Positions 21,531-33,016 of a stretch of DNA of 64,000 bases are shown here, piece after piece. The notes beneath the pieces are model-generated. The model saw only the letters and a list, made by a program, of their open reading frames with translations, searched no databases and was not told where the DNA came from. The stretch comes from Liopterus haemorrhoidalis (lineage: Eukaryota; Arthropoda; Insecta; Coleoptera; Dytiscidae): positions 29,316,540 through 29,380,539 of the forward strand of contig OZ020618.1 of assembly GCA_963971575.1 (NCBI GenBank). Direction: 5' to 3'. A program made the translations under genes and the position numbers. Each line of letters opens with the position of its first letter. The stretch's first letter is position 1.

Positions 21531-23002
21531 ATATAAGCACGAATCGCGCTTTGAAATAATATTGATGTTGCAATTCTGAACAAGTTTATTTTTATTTTTT
21601 TCAAGAACAATTTTTTATTGTAATATACGATAAAATTGTAAAATATAGTTTCAAGGTAGAAAATAATAAACCAGTATGTACAGATACAACAAGTGTACAA
21701 GTATATAAACACAGTTCTCAAATATTTATTTCAAATCGCAGAGTGAATTAAAAACGGTATTATTCATTAAGTGAAATTATAGAAAAGCAGATAACGTTCA
21801 AAAAAACCTGTGTCATATGTAAGTACCTATACATCTGTAATGTTATTTACATAAAACATTATTTGTAACGTATCTGCACTTTCTATGTGGAATATAAAAA
21901 AGGTTATTCACTTTCTTTAGAGTTTTCCTGTAAAGCTTAAAAAATATGTACAGACAATTATCAAATTGAAAAGTTTGATCACCCACAATTATACTTACAG
22001 TTTTCTTTAAATATATACAGTATAGACAAGAATTTTAGCATACAGATACGTAATGTGAATTTTTATTTTATTTGCTTTCTTAATACATATTTAAGAAACA
22101 AAACTTTATAATTACACCAAAACTTTTAGTTTAGTAACTTTCGAAGAAGTATTTTTAACTTTGTAAACTGTGTTATAATAACTTAAATAAACAAAAAGAC
22201 ACCGACTTCAAAAGTATTATTTGGGTAATTTTTTCCATACAAACTAAAGAGCACTTTAAACTATTTCTTTCCATAGTACATTTTGTTGAGAAATTTGCTT
22301 TTTTTCTGCCAAATATTGAGCAGATTTTTCGTATACTGTATAGGTTTTAGATGTTAATTTTAAAGGTTTGAGCCCCGTCCTCAATCACTAAAAAAACCCG
22401 CTTTTAAGGGACATTTTTTCTTATAACTGAGCAGCTCTGGAGCACCTACCAAGTTAAATATTTGTCTTCTGAAAAAAAAAACAGTTTCTAAAGTAACTCC
22501 TCTCAAGAAAAAATCCTGGGTACGCAACTGACACACATACAGACAGATGATAGACGTTCCCTTTTCATTATTTAGAGATTTTTCGCCGTGAATTTTATTC
22601 CGTTCAGCATATTTTATAACTAAGTGAAACTAAAATTTTATTAAAATAAAAAATAAAAAAAATGTTTACATCATGTCATGTGGTTTCCCAAAGTCAAGAT
22701 TTTCCGGACTAGAAGACAACACTCTTTATTTGGGGCATGTTTATTAACGTCCATATTAATTAGCACTGTTTTGCAATTAAATAACAACCTTTACTGCATT
22801 TGCATAAAATTTATGAAATTATATTCGTATTACTGGAGCATTTATTCAATATCTGAATTATACAAAGTCAGAGGAAATATTCTAAAAGCTGAATATATTT
22901 TCATAAAGTTTGATTCTCATCGATGAAAATACCGTTCAATCGTTCTGGTGGTATTTGTAATGTACCATTCGCCTGATTTATGAATATAGTAATCGTGTAT
23001 GT
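21531..23002. other. AT-rich stretch with one decayed MITE
   Basis: No gene was recognised. At 22370-22545 a decayed member of the family seen intact at 45255-45423 can be followed by ggacattttttcttataact and ctcaagaaaaaatcctgggt. Confidence 0.4.
22370..22545 (+). mobile_element. Decayed hAT MITE, family C copy 1
   Basis: The order of blocks gagccccgtcc, aagggacattttttct, and cctctcaagaaaaaatcct then gggtacgc matches the intact copy at 45255-45423. Terminal bases have diverged and no duplication is visible. Confidence 0.5.
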
Positions 23003-23090
23003 CAGGGTTGTCAATATCGTCAATCGCGACCTACCGGTCGATCAAGTAATGAATTAAGGGCGATCGTAATGTAATTTAGGTTTAAAAATT
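23003..23090. mobile_element. hAT-like terminus with palindromic subterminal
   Basis: The string cagggttgtcaatatcgtca followed by gcgacctaccggtcgatc resembles the end of a common animal hAT family. No partner end was found within 1.5 kb. Confidence 0.4.
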
Positions 23091-23613
23091 TCCCCAAGAA
23101 TTCAAAGTTTACCCAATTCTAATCGTCTTGACAGAAGTGGTATGCATATGTGTGCTTGATTTTTAGTGCCACAACTGTCTGTATTGCTATCTGAAAACAG
23201 TTGTAATATGAGCACAGCAACTGACACCTCAGTTTTTGAAAGATTTGATCGCGGATGGACTGTTACTGGTAAAGCAGTTCATATGTATTTTTTAATTTTG
23301 ACTCATCTGGCCTATATCCTACTATTACAGTATTTTTGTAAATTAGGATAGCGAAACACATTGTTGACGAAAAAAATGAGGTTTCTCTAATAACGTTCTT
23401 GTTTAACAAAGAGTGTTTCAGCAAGAAATGTAACATTTGTTTTTGATTAAAATAACAAAGAATTGTGATAATCAAGATTCCTTTATTCTGTTATAATGTA
23501 GAGACATGAAGATTATGTGTGGAATAGTACATCGTCTATATCAGCTATTATTGCAAACCATCACCCTTTTCTCTAAGTTTTCGATCACTTTTTCGCACAA
23601 CTCTATTTTAGTA

Positions 23614-24450
23614 TTAGAGGCTTCGACATAGGAAGGATGTGAGAGAGTGAATCTTCTGTGGATTATTGGCGTAGTCTTTCCCTTTAACGTAGCTCCAAAG
23701 AAAGAAGTCTAACAGAGCTAAATTGCATGAGCTTGGTGGCCAGTTGGTGTCGCCATTTCGCGAAATTAAACGACTGGAGAATTTGGAGCGCAATAAGCGA
23801 TAGTTTAGCACAAGAAGAAAATTTTCGCGCCACACCTACGTAGTGATACAAGAAGAAATTTTGAGTGCAGACGCCCCTGTATTCAGGATATGTCAATTTC
23901 AACTCGTCATAAAAAGATCCTTCGTGTACTTTATTCTTATTAACGGTATTGTACGTATATCTTGACAATGATGTTAAAATAAAAACGACGCTTTTTTTTC
24001 AAGATATTTTGGCACATTTGGAAATTTTTGCGGCACACTAATGTGCACTGGTTTAGCCATTTAAGAAGATGCTACATGCCATACATGGCACCTTTTTGGT
24101 AGTGGCCCGCTGTGTTTATGTTCTCTAGCTCAGTCCATAAAAAATTGATCAACATGTCTCTATTGTAGGAAATGACAACTAATTGAGGTGTTTGGATCTT
24201 CTTCAACACTTTCGCTTACTGTGGCAGTGTTTGCGGTTGAATAGCCAACCGGAATCCGTTTTTACATCTTGTCAATCGGTCTCTTTGAAGTTTTTTGATT
24301 AGGTTGCGATAAACGGTTTTACTTGGCACACGATTATGTGGGAAAACTGCACTGTTTTACGAAGTGATAGAACGTTAATTTTGGTAATGAAATTCAAGGA
24401 TTTGTATGCGTTTTGCGATTACGTGACGCACCATAATAAATTCTACTACG
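23614..24450 (-). pseudogene. Mariner/Tc1-like transposase pseudogene (DUF4817-type)
   Basis: Reading down the minus strand and allowing frame changes, I see NRVPSKTVYRNLIKKLQ (helix-turn-helix region), SESVEEDPNTSIS, then at the C-terminal side ISRNGDTNWPPSSCNLALLD followed by FFLWSYVKGKDYANNPQKIH. These are the landmarks of an insect Tc1/mariner-like group with an N-terminal DUF4817 region and a catalytic W-P-P-x-S-x-D-L-x-x-x-D-F-F-L-W block, here with N in place of the usual D after the cysteine. Many stops and shifts lie between. Terminal repeats were not identified. Confidence 0.65.
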
Positions 24451-24696
24451 TTATAAATAAAAACTTCAAAAAGTGTGACAAGTTAAAAATGGCGCGCAAT
24501 TCTAATCCTACACCTCTTGTTGAAACATTCTTTACTAAATGTGGTAATGTGTTTTGCTTCGTTTAACGGCAATTAGCAAACTGATACCATATTAGAATCA
24601 GAGGCTGCAAAAATGGAAAAAGAGGGGTCTTCTGAAAATGAGTCTTGAACGTTTAGTAACTTTAACTATATTATGTTAATTAAGAGGTTTTTTATC

Positions 24697-24727
<31 letters not shown>

Positions 24728-25752
24728 CAAAAGCTTCTCGTGATAAGCGAATCAATAATTTTTCAAATTATTATCAGATTTCTCACAGAAAAATTAAGAC
24801 ACTTCTGGAAGCGAATTTCAATAAAATACAACAAACTATTGTTAACAAGTTCATCGCTAAAACACATTATTTATGATAATGATTAAATTTCTTAATGAAC
24901 AATTATACAAAAATATTTTGTTTACAAAGTAATAAAGAGAAATTTTTGTGAAACACCAAATCTTTGTAAAAAATATATTCGTGACTTTCCCATTATTAAC
25001 TTCCAAACAATACTTTTTACTTGTCTTTTCTGTTTGAAATGCTAAATGAATAATAATTTAATAGAAAGCAAACTTTTTCCTCATTTCATATGTTTAAAAA
25101 ATTCACAGTACGCCTCTGACTACAACTGTCAAAATAATAAAAGTTCTAACAGTTGTTAAGCAGTGGAAGCAGGATATTAATATGAATTAATTCTATAAAA
25201 CTTTCCTTATAATTAGTGCTGTTAAACGATTTTTAGAACACATGTTAGTATACTTTGTTCAATATTTACGTTTATTGACTTAATAACTTTCTATTATAGT
25301 AGTAGTGTCCTTGAATATTATTGGCATACTAACGTGTCTTCAAGTTTAACAAAGAGAAATTGTAAAGGAAATGGTTGCAGAGATATTTACGCAAAAAATA
25401 TCGTGGGAACTTTAATCATATATGTTATATTTAGTTTTGTTTTATTTACAACAACATGTAAATCTTGATAGTTTGTCAGACAACACAAAGTAGAAACTGT
25501 TTAGGAAAGGTATTCGTTTCCTCAGGATATGTAGTTTTATTTCTGCATTTTTGCAATATTGTACAGTAAAAAAGGATTAAAAAAAAAACTCGAATAAAAT
25601 CGTAAAATTAAGTTCTTAACCTGAATTTATTTCTAGCTCTGAGCATTTAACAGAACCGTAGCAATGTTTTTGGCGCTCTTGGCAAATAGATTAATTTAAC
25701 CTAAAATAGCGCCCTTTTTATCTTTTTTTATTTTATTTATGGAGGGCATCAT
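24451..25752. other. AT-rich stretch, nothing recognised
   Basis: A TA/T tract lies at 24698-24727. The open frame at 24673-24876 has no motif and starts in that tract. No element ends were found. Confidence 0.35.
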
Positions 25753-25803
25753 TTTTAGGGTTTTGTAGGCATGACCAAAAAACCCTTATACCGTCATTTT
25801 GTC

Positions 25804-25845
<42 letters not shown>

Positions 25846-26822
25846 TCGGTAAAAATTGTAACCAAACGGCTAAACCTAGAGAGTTGAAATTTGGCAAGCT
25901 TATACAACTCTTTGACCCACACATAGGAAAAATACTAAAACTTCTAAAAAACATATCCCCCTAAAAATATAAACAAATATGTGCTCATCAAAAAAAAAAA
26001 TATTTTTTTAAAATTCTGAGTAGTGTATCAAATGAAAGCCCTTAGTACGTGGATTAACGATCAAAATTTTATTTTTGCAAAATAAATTATTTTGAAGCGA
26101 TTTTTGCAAAAATTGTGCAAAAAAAATTTTGTCCCACACCTGTAGCCCAGATGGTTTAAACTAAAAATCTGACAAAATTCTAAGTAGTGTACATTGGTGT
26201 GAACCGGAATAGTACAACAGGAATTTTTGATCAGATTATGTTTTCGGAAAATAACGCATTTTTTGTGTTTTTAACTATAATATGTTAAATATTTAGTTCG
26301 CTATGTAACACTCCGCATCAGTAACTCTGGTGGCTCAGTTGGTTTCGTGATGCACTTTGTAATTTGCAGTGCGAACGGTGCAAAGTTCGAATCCTGTTAA
26401 TTTTATTTTTTTCTGTTTTTTTTTGCATTTTTATTTTGTTTAAATTATTTTGTCAAAATTCTAGTTATATTTTGGTAAATGTTGCATTTATTTTTTAAAA
26501 GCGTAAATTTAATAACCAGTGAGAAGTGTTGAAATTATAATTTAATTCTGTTTGGCGAAATCAGAGGGCGGGACTTATGATATAAGCAACCAATGGAAGC
26601 CATAGGCGCAATTTTAAAAATCTTACTGAACCTTGCTGTATAAATAAAACACTGCACATATTTAGAAACTTAAATAATGGTATTAGGCATTCGAATTAAA
26701 ATTCATAAAAAAATATTTTGACATAAAATTTGTTTTGGCATCCTAAATAATCATCATTCAGTTACTAAATACCTGCAAAACCCAGAAATGTGTGAAGATT
26801 CACACTTCACATAAATTTTTAT
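25753..26822 (-). repeat. Dispersed 1.1-kb repeat family A, copy 2 (inverted)
   Basis: This is the inverted counterpart of 2772-3880. Agreement is high along most of its length, for example atggaagccataggcgcaat, ggtgtgaaccggaatagtac, ctaaacctagagagttgaaa and cccttataccgtcattttgt. The (CTGT)n tract at 25802-25846 is also shared. The difference between the copies is concentrated in the tRNA-like module (26325-26395). There is no coding frame. Confidence 0.85.
26325..26395 (+). repeat. tRNA-like module inside repeat A copy 2
   Basis: A box-A-like string tggctcagttggttt and a box-B-like string aaagttcgaatcctg lie about 40 bases apart on the plus strand, which is the same strand relative to the repeat as in copy 1. 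The sequence is better tRNA-like than in copy 1, but no full cloverleaf with a matched acceptor stem is evident. Confidence 0.65.
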
Positions 26823-26835
26823 TTTATAATAGACA

Positions 26836-26945
26836 GGTGAAAATACCAGTGATGACCTAAAAAAAAAAAAACGTCGGCATTTCTAAAATATAAGTGATGA
26901 CCAAAAAAAGGTCTTCACTTCTAAAATACAAGTGATGACAAAAAA
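26836..26945 (-). repeat. Minisatellite family B, copy 2
   Basis: About three units of roughly 38 bp read as aagtgatgacctaaaaaaa, then a variable ggtcttcacttctaaaata. The array is followed by ggcgcccctcaggcctctcg and a string containing gccccgatgcc, matching inverted the flank of the copy at 15826. Confidence 0.8.
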
Positions 26946-27057
26946 TAAAGAAAAAAGCGCACGATGGCGCCCCTCAGGCCTCTCGCGCCCCTGGCACTTG
27001 CCCCGATGCCAGGCCGTTACTACAGCTCTGAATTTATAGTTACTATTATGGATCGCA

Positions 27058-27135
27058 ATAGAAAAATAAATAAATAAATAAATAAATAAATAAATTAATT
27101 AATAAATAAATTAATTAATAAATAAATAAATAATA
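27058..27135. repeat. (AAAT)n microsatellite
   Basis: An almost pure run of aaat/aatt tetranucleotides over about 78 bases. Confidence 0.9.
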
Positions 27136-27273
27136 TACAGGATATTAATTTTAAATTGCTCACCATTGCTATCTCGAGAACTATAAGAGCTACGAGGTTA
27201 CTTAAATTAGACAACAAATACTATTTTATAGAAAAATATCAATAAATGAAGCAATTTTTTATTTCGACCAGTG

Positions 27274-27836
27274 GTTCTCAAAGTAAGTTGTGCAACTTTC
27301 TTATTTTAAATAGATATGAATTTTTATAAACTAGGTCCCAAAACTTAGCTCCGGCGCTCCCTTAGCAAACACGTTGTCATTATGTAACAAAACAAATTTT
27401 ATACAACAAAATAAACGATAAAAGATGTTTTTAAAAAAATCAAATAATTATCTATACAATGAAATAAACATTCTTGTTAGTTTATATCAAATCAAGATCT
27501 GTATAGAATATTCTAACAGTAAAATTAATTGAATTCTGCATAATTTCCTCGAAAGTAAACATTAAAAACCTTGCATTTCGCACAACCCTATGTAAAAATT
27601 TACTGATAATAGTAATAAAATATCCCATAATTTTGGTTATTGGACTTTCGGATCTCCAATGGTTCCCAAATTGTGGTTCACTGATTGAGGAACACCAAGA
27701 TCCTGAATCGTCCAGTGAAAACTATATTTAACTATCACAACTTTTTTGTCTTTGTACTAAACAGGTAACTTTGAAGTCTTTAATATTAAGAAAAGCGCAT
27801 ACCGGTCCTAAAAATTTTGAAAATCATTGTTCTATT
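27274..27836. mobile_element. Possible decayed hAT element
   Basis: The left string cagtggttctcaaagtaagt is a classic hAT end. A weak inverted partner (tagaacaatgattttcaaa) occurs at about 27815-27836, and an internal gttcccaaattgtggttcac fits the same family. No duplication is visible. Confidence 0.4.
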
Positions 27837-28451
27837 GTATAAACCATTTTGACTACAGAGCCATTTTTAGAATAATTTTCTATATCGGGGTCTCTTAGGC
27901 CTACTCTGTCTTACAAATTAATGGTGTTTAGAAGTAATGTTACGGGGGAGCGGGTAGATTTTTTCACTATAAATTTATCCATAAATTCACTTTTCTCTTT
28001 CACAGCTGACTTATTGATTGATATACAGATTTTTATATAATGAAGTATAAATCAAAATACACGCAGATTATTCAAACAACAATGTATCTCGCCGATCACA
28101 TTCCAGCTAGAGTTATAAACCGGCTAGAGTCAGAAATCACGCGGACATATATTCAAGTTGGCCAGAGCTGGGATGTTCTGGAGTACAACAGTATTCGAGT
28201 ACAGTAAGTAAGTACTTTTACTGTACTCTGTTCTCGTATTCGAGTACATATTTTACCCAGTACTTTGTACTTGTACTCCTGTCATTTTTTTTTTTTTAAT
28301 GTACTGGAGTACATGTCATTATTGCCACAGTTTTTTGCCCAAATTTTAAATTACGTTGGTACAATTCAATAAAAAATGAAAGTAATTAAAATGTAACAAT
28401 TCTTCTGATGATTTAGATAGCTATTTCGATTTTTCTGAAAACGATGATAAT

Positions 28452-28690
28452 ATGACTTCCACAATACAGAAAAACAATAATTCTCATAATCAAATTGAAT
28501 TAGAATTATTGAAATATTTGGAAGATAGAAGAACAAATATCCATATGCTGAATGATTACAAGATCTTAAAAAAACTTTTCTTTAAAAGCAATACATATTT
28601 GCCCTCTTCTGCGCCCGTCGAGATGTTATTTTCCTTTGCATCTATATAGATTCCCCAAGAAGAAATGCACTAAGTGACAGGAACGGTTAA
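28452..28690 (+). pseudogene. hAT transposase C-terminal (dimerisation) remnant
   Basis: The frame from 28452 encodes a 65-residue stretch ending YLPSSAPVEMLFSFASI. The L-P-S-S-A-P-V-E-R-L-F-S motif is the hallmark of the hAT C-terminal dimerisation domain; here R is replaced by M. After a frame change the sequence PRRNALSDRNG follows and meets a stop at 28688-28690, matching the P-x-R-x-x-L-S-D-x-x segment that closes the domain. The upstream catalytic part is missing. The stop lies inside the left arm of the hairpin at 28676-28783. Confidence 0.75.
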
Positions 28691-28783
28691 TCATAGTCTA
28701 GCCGAACGGTCTGTCCTATACGGTCTGTCCTATACAGGTATAGGACAGACCGTTCGGCTAGACTATGATTAACCGTTCCTGTC
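28676..28783. repeat. Perfect 45-bp inverted repeat (hairpin)
   Basis: The arms 28676-28720 and 28739-28783 are perfect complements of each other over 45 bases, beginning gacaggaacggttaat. The 18-base centre repeats the last 14 bases of the left arm (cggtctgtcctata), so the tip can fold in two registers, one with a 4-base loop (cagg). The perfection suggests a recent origin compared with the decayed hAT around it. Confidence 0.9.
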
Positions 28784-28845
28784 CGTTCCAAATATTTTAA
28801 TGTGGAAATACATTATTTTACACATTTGACAATAATATTGGACTG

Positions 28846-28882
28846 AGGATGATTGGATTACCAATCGAAACGTCTCTATAAT
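28846..28882 (+). other. Hammerhead-like ctga...gaaac stem-loop (candidate)
   Basis: The string ctgagga is followed by a 6-bp stem gattgg-atta-ccaatc and then gaaacgtc. The order ctga-n-ga, stem, gaaa, gtc is that of a hammerhead ribozyme core with a very short stem III. One extra T lies between the core and stem II, and stem I was not verified. The 14-mer ccaatcgaaacgtc recurs at 38048 in the SINE. Confidence 0.3.
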
Positions 28883-28965
28883 AATTGTTTTAATAAATAT
28901 ATGACGAGTATGACATAAGAATTTTATTTAATACCCATATTAATTTCGTCAAGAACTTTCTTTCG

Positions 28966-29010
28966 TATATATATATATATATATATATATACTTGTACTT
29001 GTACTTGTAC
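28966..29010. repeat. (TA)n followed by (CTTGTA)n
   Basis: A TA run of about 25 bases leads into three ctt-gta units which belong to the right subterminal region of the hAT element. Confidence 0.85.
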
Positions 29011-29439
29011 GTCTACTCAAGTCCAGTTTTTCCAAAGTTTAGTACTCAGTACTTAAATACATTTTAGTTGTACTCGTCTCAACTCTGAACTTGGCAAATT
29101 TTCGTTCAGAATGTAATTTCCAGTTTTCTTATTTTGATTCTATTTTTTATTTTTTATTTTTTTCTGTTTATTAATTTTTTATTTATTTTATTTCCTGGAA
29201 CGGCTGTGGTGCCCCTGAGAAGTGCACGCGGAGCACAAGTTGGCAACCGATGGTATAAACTTTAATTATGAACACTTTAATATATTTTGAAGTAAAATAA
29301 CTGTTCATATCTTACTTTATACTTTTTTAAATCAAGCTTATGCATTTTTTACCTAAAATTATCTGTAAACATTACTCATGAGGTATTAATATTTTCCTTA
29401 TCATAATAATTTATGTCCTCATCTTATAATAATTTAGAG

Positions 29440-30136
29440 CAGTAGTCTTCAAACTTATATCTGCGGAATCCTACAGTTTAAATGCCATTTCTTTGGAACC
29501 CCAAAGCAAAAAGCCACAATAGGCTGTATTTTTTTATTTTAAGGTCAAACGTTTTAAAATAATAATTTAGATGTATAGTATTAAATTTAGTCTTGTTCAT
29601 AATTGATATTTTAATGTTGACTATATTTCTATATTTATAAATGTAGGTATACTATTTTACTTTTTAAATATTGCAATACCTACCTTATATAATTTTTAAT
29701 GTAAATTATAAATAAAAATTGAATAATTAGCGATGTGCTGTTTTGAATATTATTTATTTATTATTAACATTTATTAGCAATCATTATAAACATAAAATCA
29801 AAGTAACATAGTACAAAGTACATAATTAAATGATAGGTGATATAAGAAGTAAATAATAATCACTACTCAATAAATTTGAATTTTTTATCGATAAGTAAAA
29901 TTAGCTGTTTTGAAATAAATATGACCTATAAATGGCGGAAATGGTGATTAAAAATTTTGTAGCAACCTCAGATTTAAAGTTATTCAATTTTCAAAATTTA
30001 TCAAAATCATTTTATCCAAGCATTAAAAAAAGAGTCATTAAAAAAACAGAATAAAACCGTTTAATTAAAGCTGCGGAACCCCTGAAACGTTCCACGGAAC
30101 CTCAGGGTTCCATGGGACAGAGATTGAATACCACTG
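29440..30136. mobile_element. hAT element with 7/8 TSD
   Basis: Termini cagtagtcttcaaactt and, inverted at the right, cagtggtattcaatctc match at most positions. Octamers atttagag (29432-29439) and atttggag (30137-30144) agree at 7 of 8. The subterminal regions share cggaacccc-type strings (ctttggaaccccaaag; gcggaacccctgaaac). No coding frame was recognised in the 697 bp. Confidence 0.8.
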
Positions 30137-30529
30137 ATTTGGAGTAAGGAACCGATTTTGTTTCCAAAATAACAAAATTAATTTTATATTTTACTGTAAA
30201 ATTTATATTCAACGTGGGTCTCCTATTCTAATAGCAGTGAATAATATTATATTAATGGGTTAGAAATGCACATTTGAAAGTTGGTTTGAATGTTTGTCCG
30301 TTAAATATGCATTTGTCGTGCTTTCAAAGCTGTCTGCTCATTATGTGGACAATTTACCCCGTCATACGAATGCAGTTAATTTTACTGTTAAAAGCTGTTT
30401 GGCTTTTAGTACAAGAAAAGCGTAAAATCGTTGGAGGCAATGATGCTTTCTTACCTTAAATAAACGAACTTTGAAAGGGACTATGTAAAACCCTGTGTTA
30501 TTGAACTTTTGTTTATTCGAGTTTCAATT

Positions 30530-30713
30530 TACTCGGAGTCAACAGTGAAGAAATTGATTTGGATAGAACTAAGTGTACATATCAAAGACAATATAAACTA
30601 AATCTGTTTGAGAAACATAATGGTAAAACGAAATGGCAAGAATCAGACTTGCTAGAATTTTTGGAAATACAAGAACGTGCTGATTCGGGACTTGCCTTGA
30701 TGAATGGCTAGAC
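30530..30713 (+). other. Unrecognised coding-like fragment
   Basis: A plus-strand frame open for about 60 codons encodes GVNSEEIDLDRTKCTYQ followed by NLFEKHNGKTKWQE and DLLEFLEIQERAD before a TAG at about 30709. The amino-acid mix is balanced and polar, unlike the hydrophobic or lysine/asparagine frames that AT-rich DNA gives by chance. I do not recognise the family. It could be part of an uncharacterised transposon or a decayed gene. The frame at 30274-30459 just upstream may or may not belong to it. Confidence 0.25.
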
Positions 30714-31287
30714 GGAGATTCACAGTTCGTAGAAATCGTAGAAATAACACCTTTTTCTACATTTATTTTAAAAACCAGGGGCCCAAAATAAAAATAAAAA
30801 CTTGAGGAAAAATTGTTTGATAATAGTAGTCTGTAAAATTTATTTATTTTTTAAATATTTTCTGTTTACTGTAACTGAAATTCAAAGTGATCGATTATGA
30901 TGAAATAGATCAGTCTAATCACGTGGTCCGCATTACATCATCTGACCTCTTGGAGGTATAACAAACTGTTGAAGCCAAGGACCGGCATGCTAATTATGTG
31001 ATTTTCAAATTAAAATTATTAAAATTTCATCATCCTTGGCGCGACAGCCCGAGCTCAGCCTTGGTTTCCTGTATCCAGATTTCTTCACCGAATTTTCAAT
31101 CTGTGTACATTCAGGAATAATATGGTCAGTATTAAGTACTTTTTAAGCAATTATTTAACTAAAAAATAATTTAAATTTGGCACCTCCAATTATGTTGCAG
31201 TTATATTCACGTTGTTTCTAAGGTATATATTTAATAACCAACGAGAATTCATAAGTTATCATGGTGCAAAATTTTTTAGGTCTCCGC

Positions 31288-31362
31288 ACTTGAAAATTAG
31301 AAGTGAAGACTTTTTTTTTAGGCCTTTGCTTGAAATTTAGAAGTGAGGACCTTTTTCCCTTC
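31288..31362 (+). repeat. Minisatellite family B, copy 3
   Basis: Two units of the type agaagtgaggacctttttc, followed by ggcgctccattaaaac and a hAT-like right end ccctcgctccggccctg ending near 31425. Confidence 0.7.
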
Positions 31363-31894
31363 ACTCCCAATCTGGCGCTCCATTAAAACTTGCATACGGG
31401 CGCCAAAGACCCTCGCTCCGGCCCTGCATAGACATAGTTTGTCAGAAAACTACAAACATTATTTTACTTGCATATCAATTAATTTATTCTTTGTATAGTA
31501 TACTCTAGTTATTTAGATGGGCTGTGTTAGGGGCAATTAGCCATCGTTGGTGTGCGCCAAAAAATGCTAACGAATTATTAGAAAATAATATACTACACAC
31601 AAAACAGAAACTAGCCCCATTTTACAGGAACTATGAAAGTATTAAATATAAAGCATTTAGAATTTTTTTCTAGCTAAGATAACTAGATAGGTATTTATTT
31701 TATTTATTCAGATTTATCAAAAACTCATCTTTTCAAAAAATGTCAGTTAGGACATTGCACGCGCGTCGTCGATATGACACTTTACAATTAAGGGATACGT
31801 CCTATTATGCTGTGGTTGGTTACACCTCATATGCTACAAAAGACGCAATACAATTTTCTAGGATACTGAAAATTGTATATTTAAGAAAAAATAA

Positions 31895-32095
31895 AAAGTG
31901 TGTCGAACGAGCTTAAGCTCCCGTTTTTTTTTTTTTTTTTTTTTGAGTGCTTCAGGCCCCTCTTCAAGCACTCTTATAAGGGTCACTTTTTCCTTGTAAT
32001 TAAAAGTGAGCCCGCAAAAAATGCTTGAGTCCTCCTAAGAAAAAAAAAAAGTCTGAACGCTTCCCCCAAGAAAAAAAACAGGATGCGCATCTGAA
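31895..32095 (+). mobile_element. Decayed hAT MITE, family C copy 2
   Basis: Blocks aagggtcactttttccttgt, gtgagcccgcaaaaaatgct and cccccaagaaaaaaaacagg then atgcgcat align in order with the intact family member at 45255-45423. A poly-T tract of about 22 bases lies at its left side. No duplication is visible. Confidence 0.5.
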
Positions 32096-32099
32096 TAGC

Positions 32100-33016
32100 A
32101 CAAAAATTTATATATAAAACACAACCGACAGAATAGGCACTTCAGGTATAAAAACTGTTGAATATAAAACATTATTTGTGGCACACAGTTAAATGTTTTA
32201 TAAAATTTTAACTGGTATAGTTTAGCTTTAATATCGAGAAGATATAATTACTAGCACAAAAAAGTTTTTAAAAAATATCTCTAAGTACATAAATTCACTG
32301 CACAATTAGCGAAAATACCATGAGTATTGATAAATATTCCTGTTGTACCTCAAGAAAATTAGACGTCGACGAATCAATTGACGTCAGCTTAGACTGGTCT
32401 ATTTATTTTTTCTTATTCTTGTTTTCTGTAATAACGTTTGAAAAACTACTTAATCAGAATGGGCAATTAATGTAACTAACAGTCCAACAGAATGTCTGAT
32501 GTTAGGATATTTTATTTTTCAACCAATATTACATTTGTAGATATAGGAAGACTACTGACACGTTCAAGTTGTATTATTTAAGACTCTCCAATCATTATAC
32601 TTTTAATTAAACTAGAAAATTTCTATATTGAGGTTTTATTTTTCGTTTGTCATTAGTCGCAGAGTAGGAAATATATGAGGCTTTTAAATTAGCACACCCA
32701 TTTGAAGAACTGGAATATAACTCGTTTTTGAAACTGTTTTTCCAAGTAATGTAAGCGATATAACGGAATTACTCTTTTAATAGAAGACCGTTTACGAAAA
32801 AAAGTTCATTAAAAATTGCTGTAAGACTGGATAATTAACGATATTTTATCATGACTGCTACGGGAAAGCTAGTTTTGCGAAAATTTTATTTTATTACGCT
32901 ACAGTATACTGCGATTTCACGAGGTTTGACGAAAGAAAAATTGCAGACTGGCATTATAAAAGTTTATTTATAAGAAGTATTTTTTAAATCTCTTTAATCG
33001 TTTGAAAACGACGTAT
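32100..33016. other. AT-rich stretch, nothing recognised
   Basis: No motif-bearing frame or repeat end was found. Confidence 0.35.

Larger units (their letters stand above)
28163..29087 (+). mobile_element. hAT element with 7/8 TSD and transposase remnant
   Basis: The ends are cagagctgggatg and, inverted at the right, cagagttgagacg, both followed by agtacaac. The octamers aagttggc (28155-28162) and aacttggc (29088-29095) agree at 7 of 8. Subterminal gtac strings are abundant. The plus strand carries the hAT dimerisation region at 28452-28690. At 925 bp it is a deletion derivative. A perfect 45-bp hairpin and a GAAAC-type stem-loop lie between the coding remnant and the right end. Confidence 0.85.

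Noticed and set aside
24336..24566. 76-codon plus-strand frame
   Set aside because: It overlaps the antisense of the N-terminal part of the mariner/Tc1-like pseudogene and has no motif of its own.
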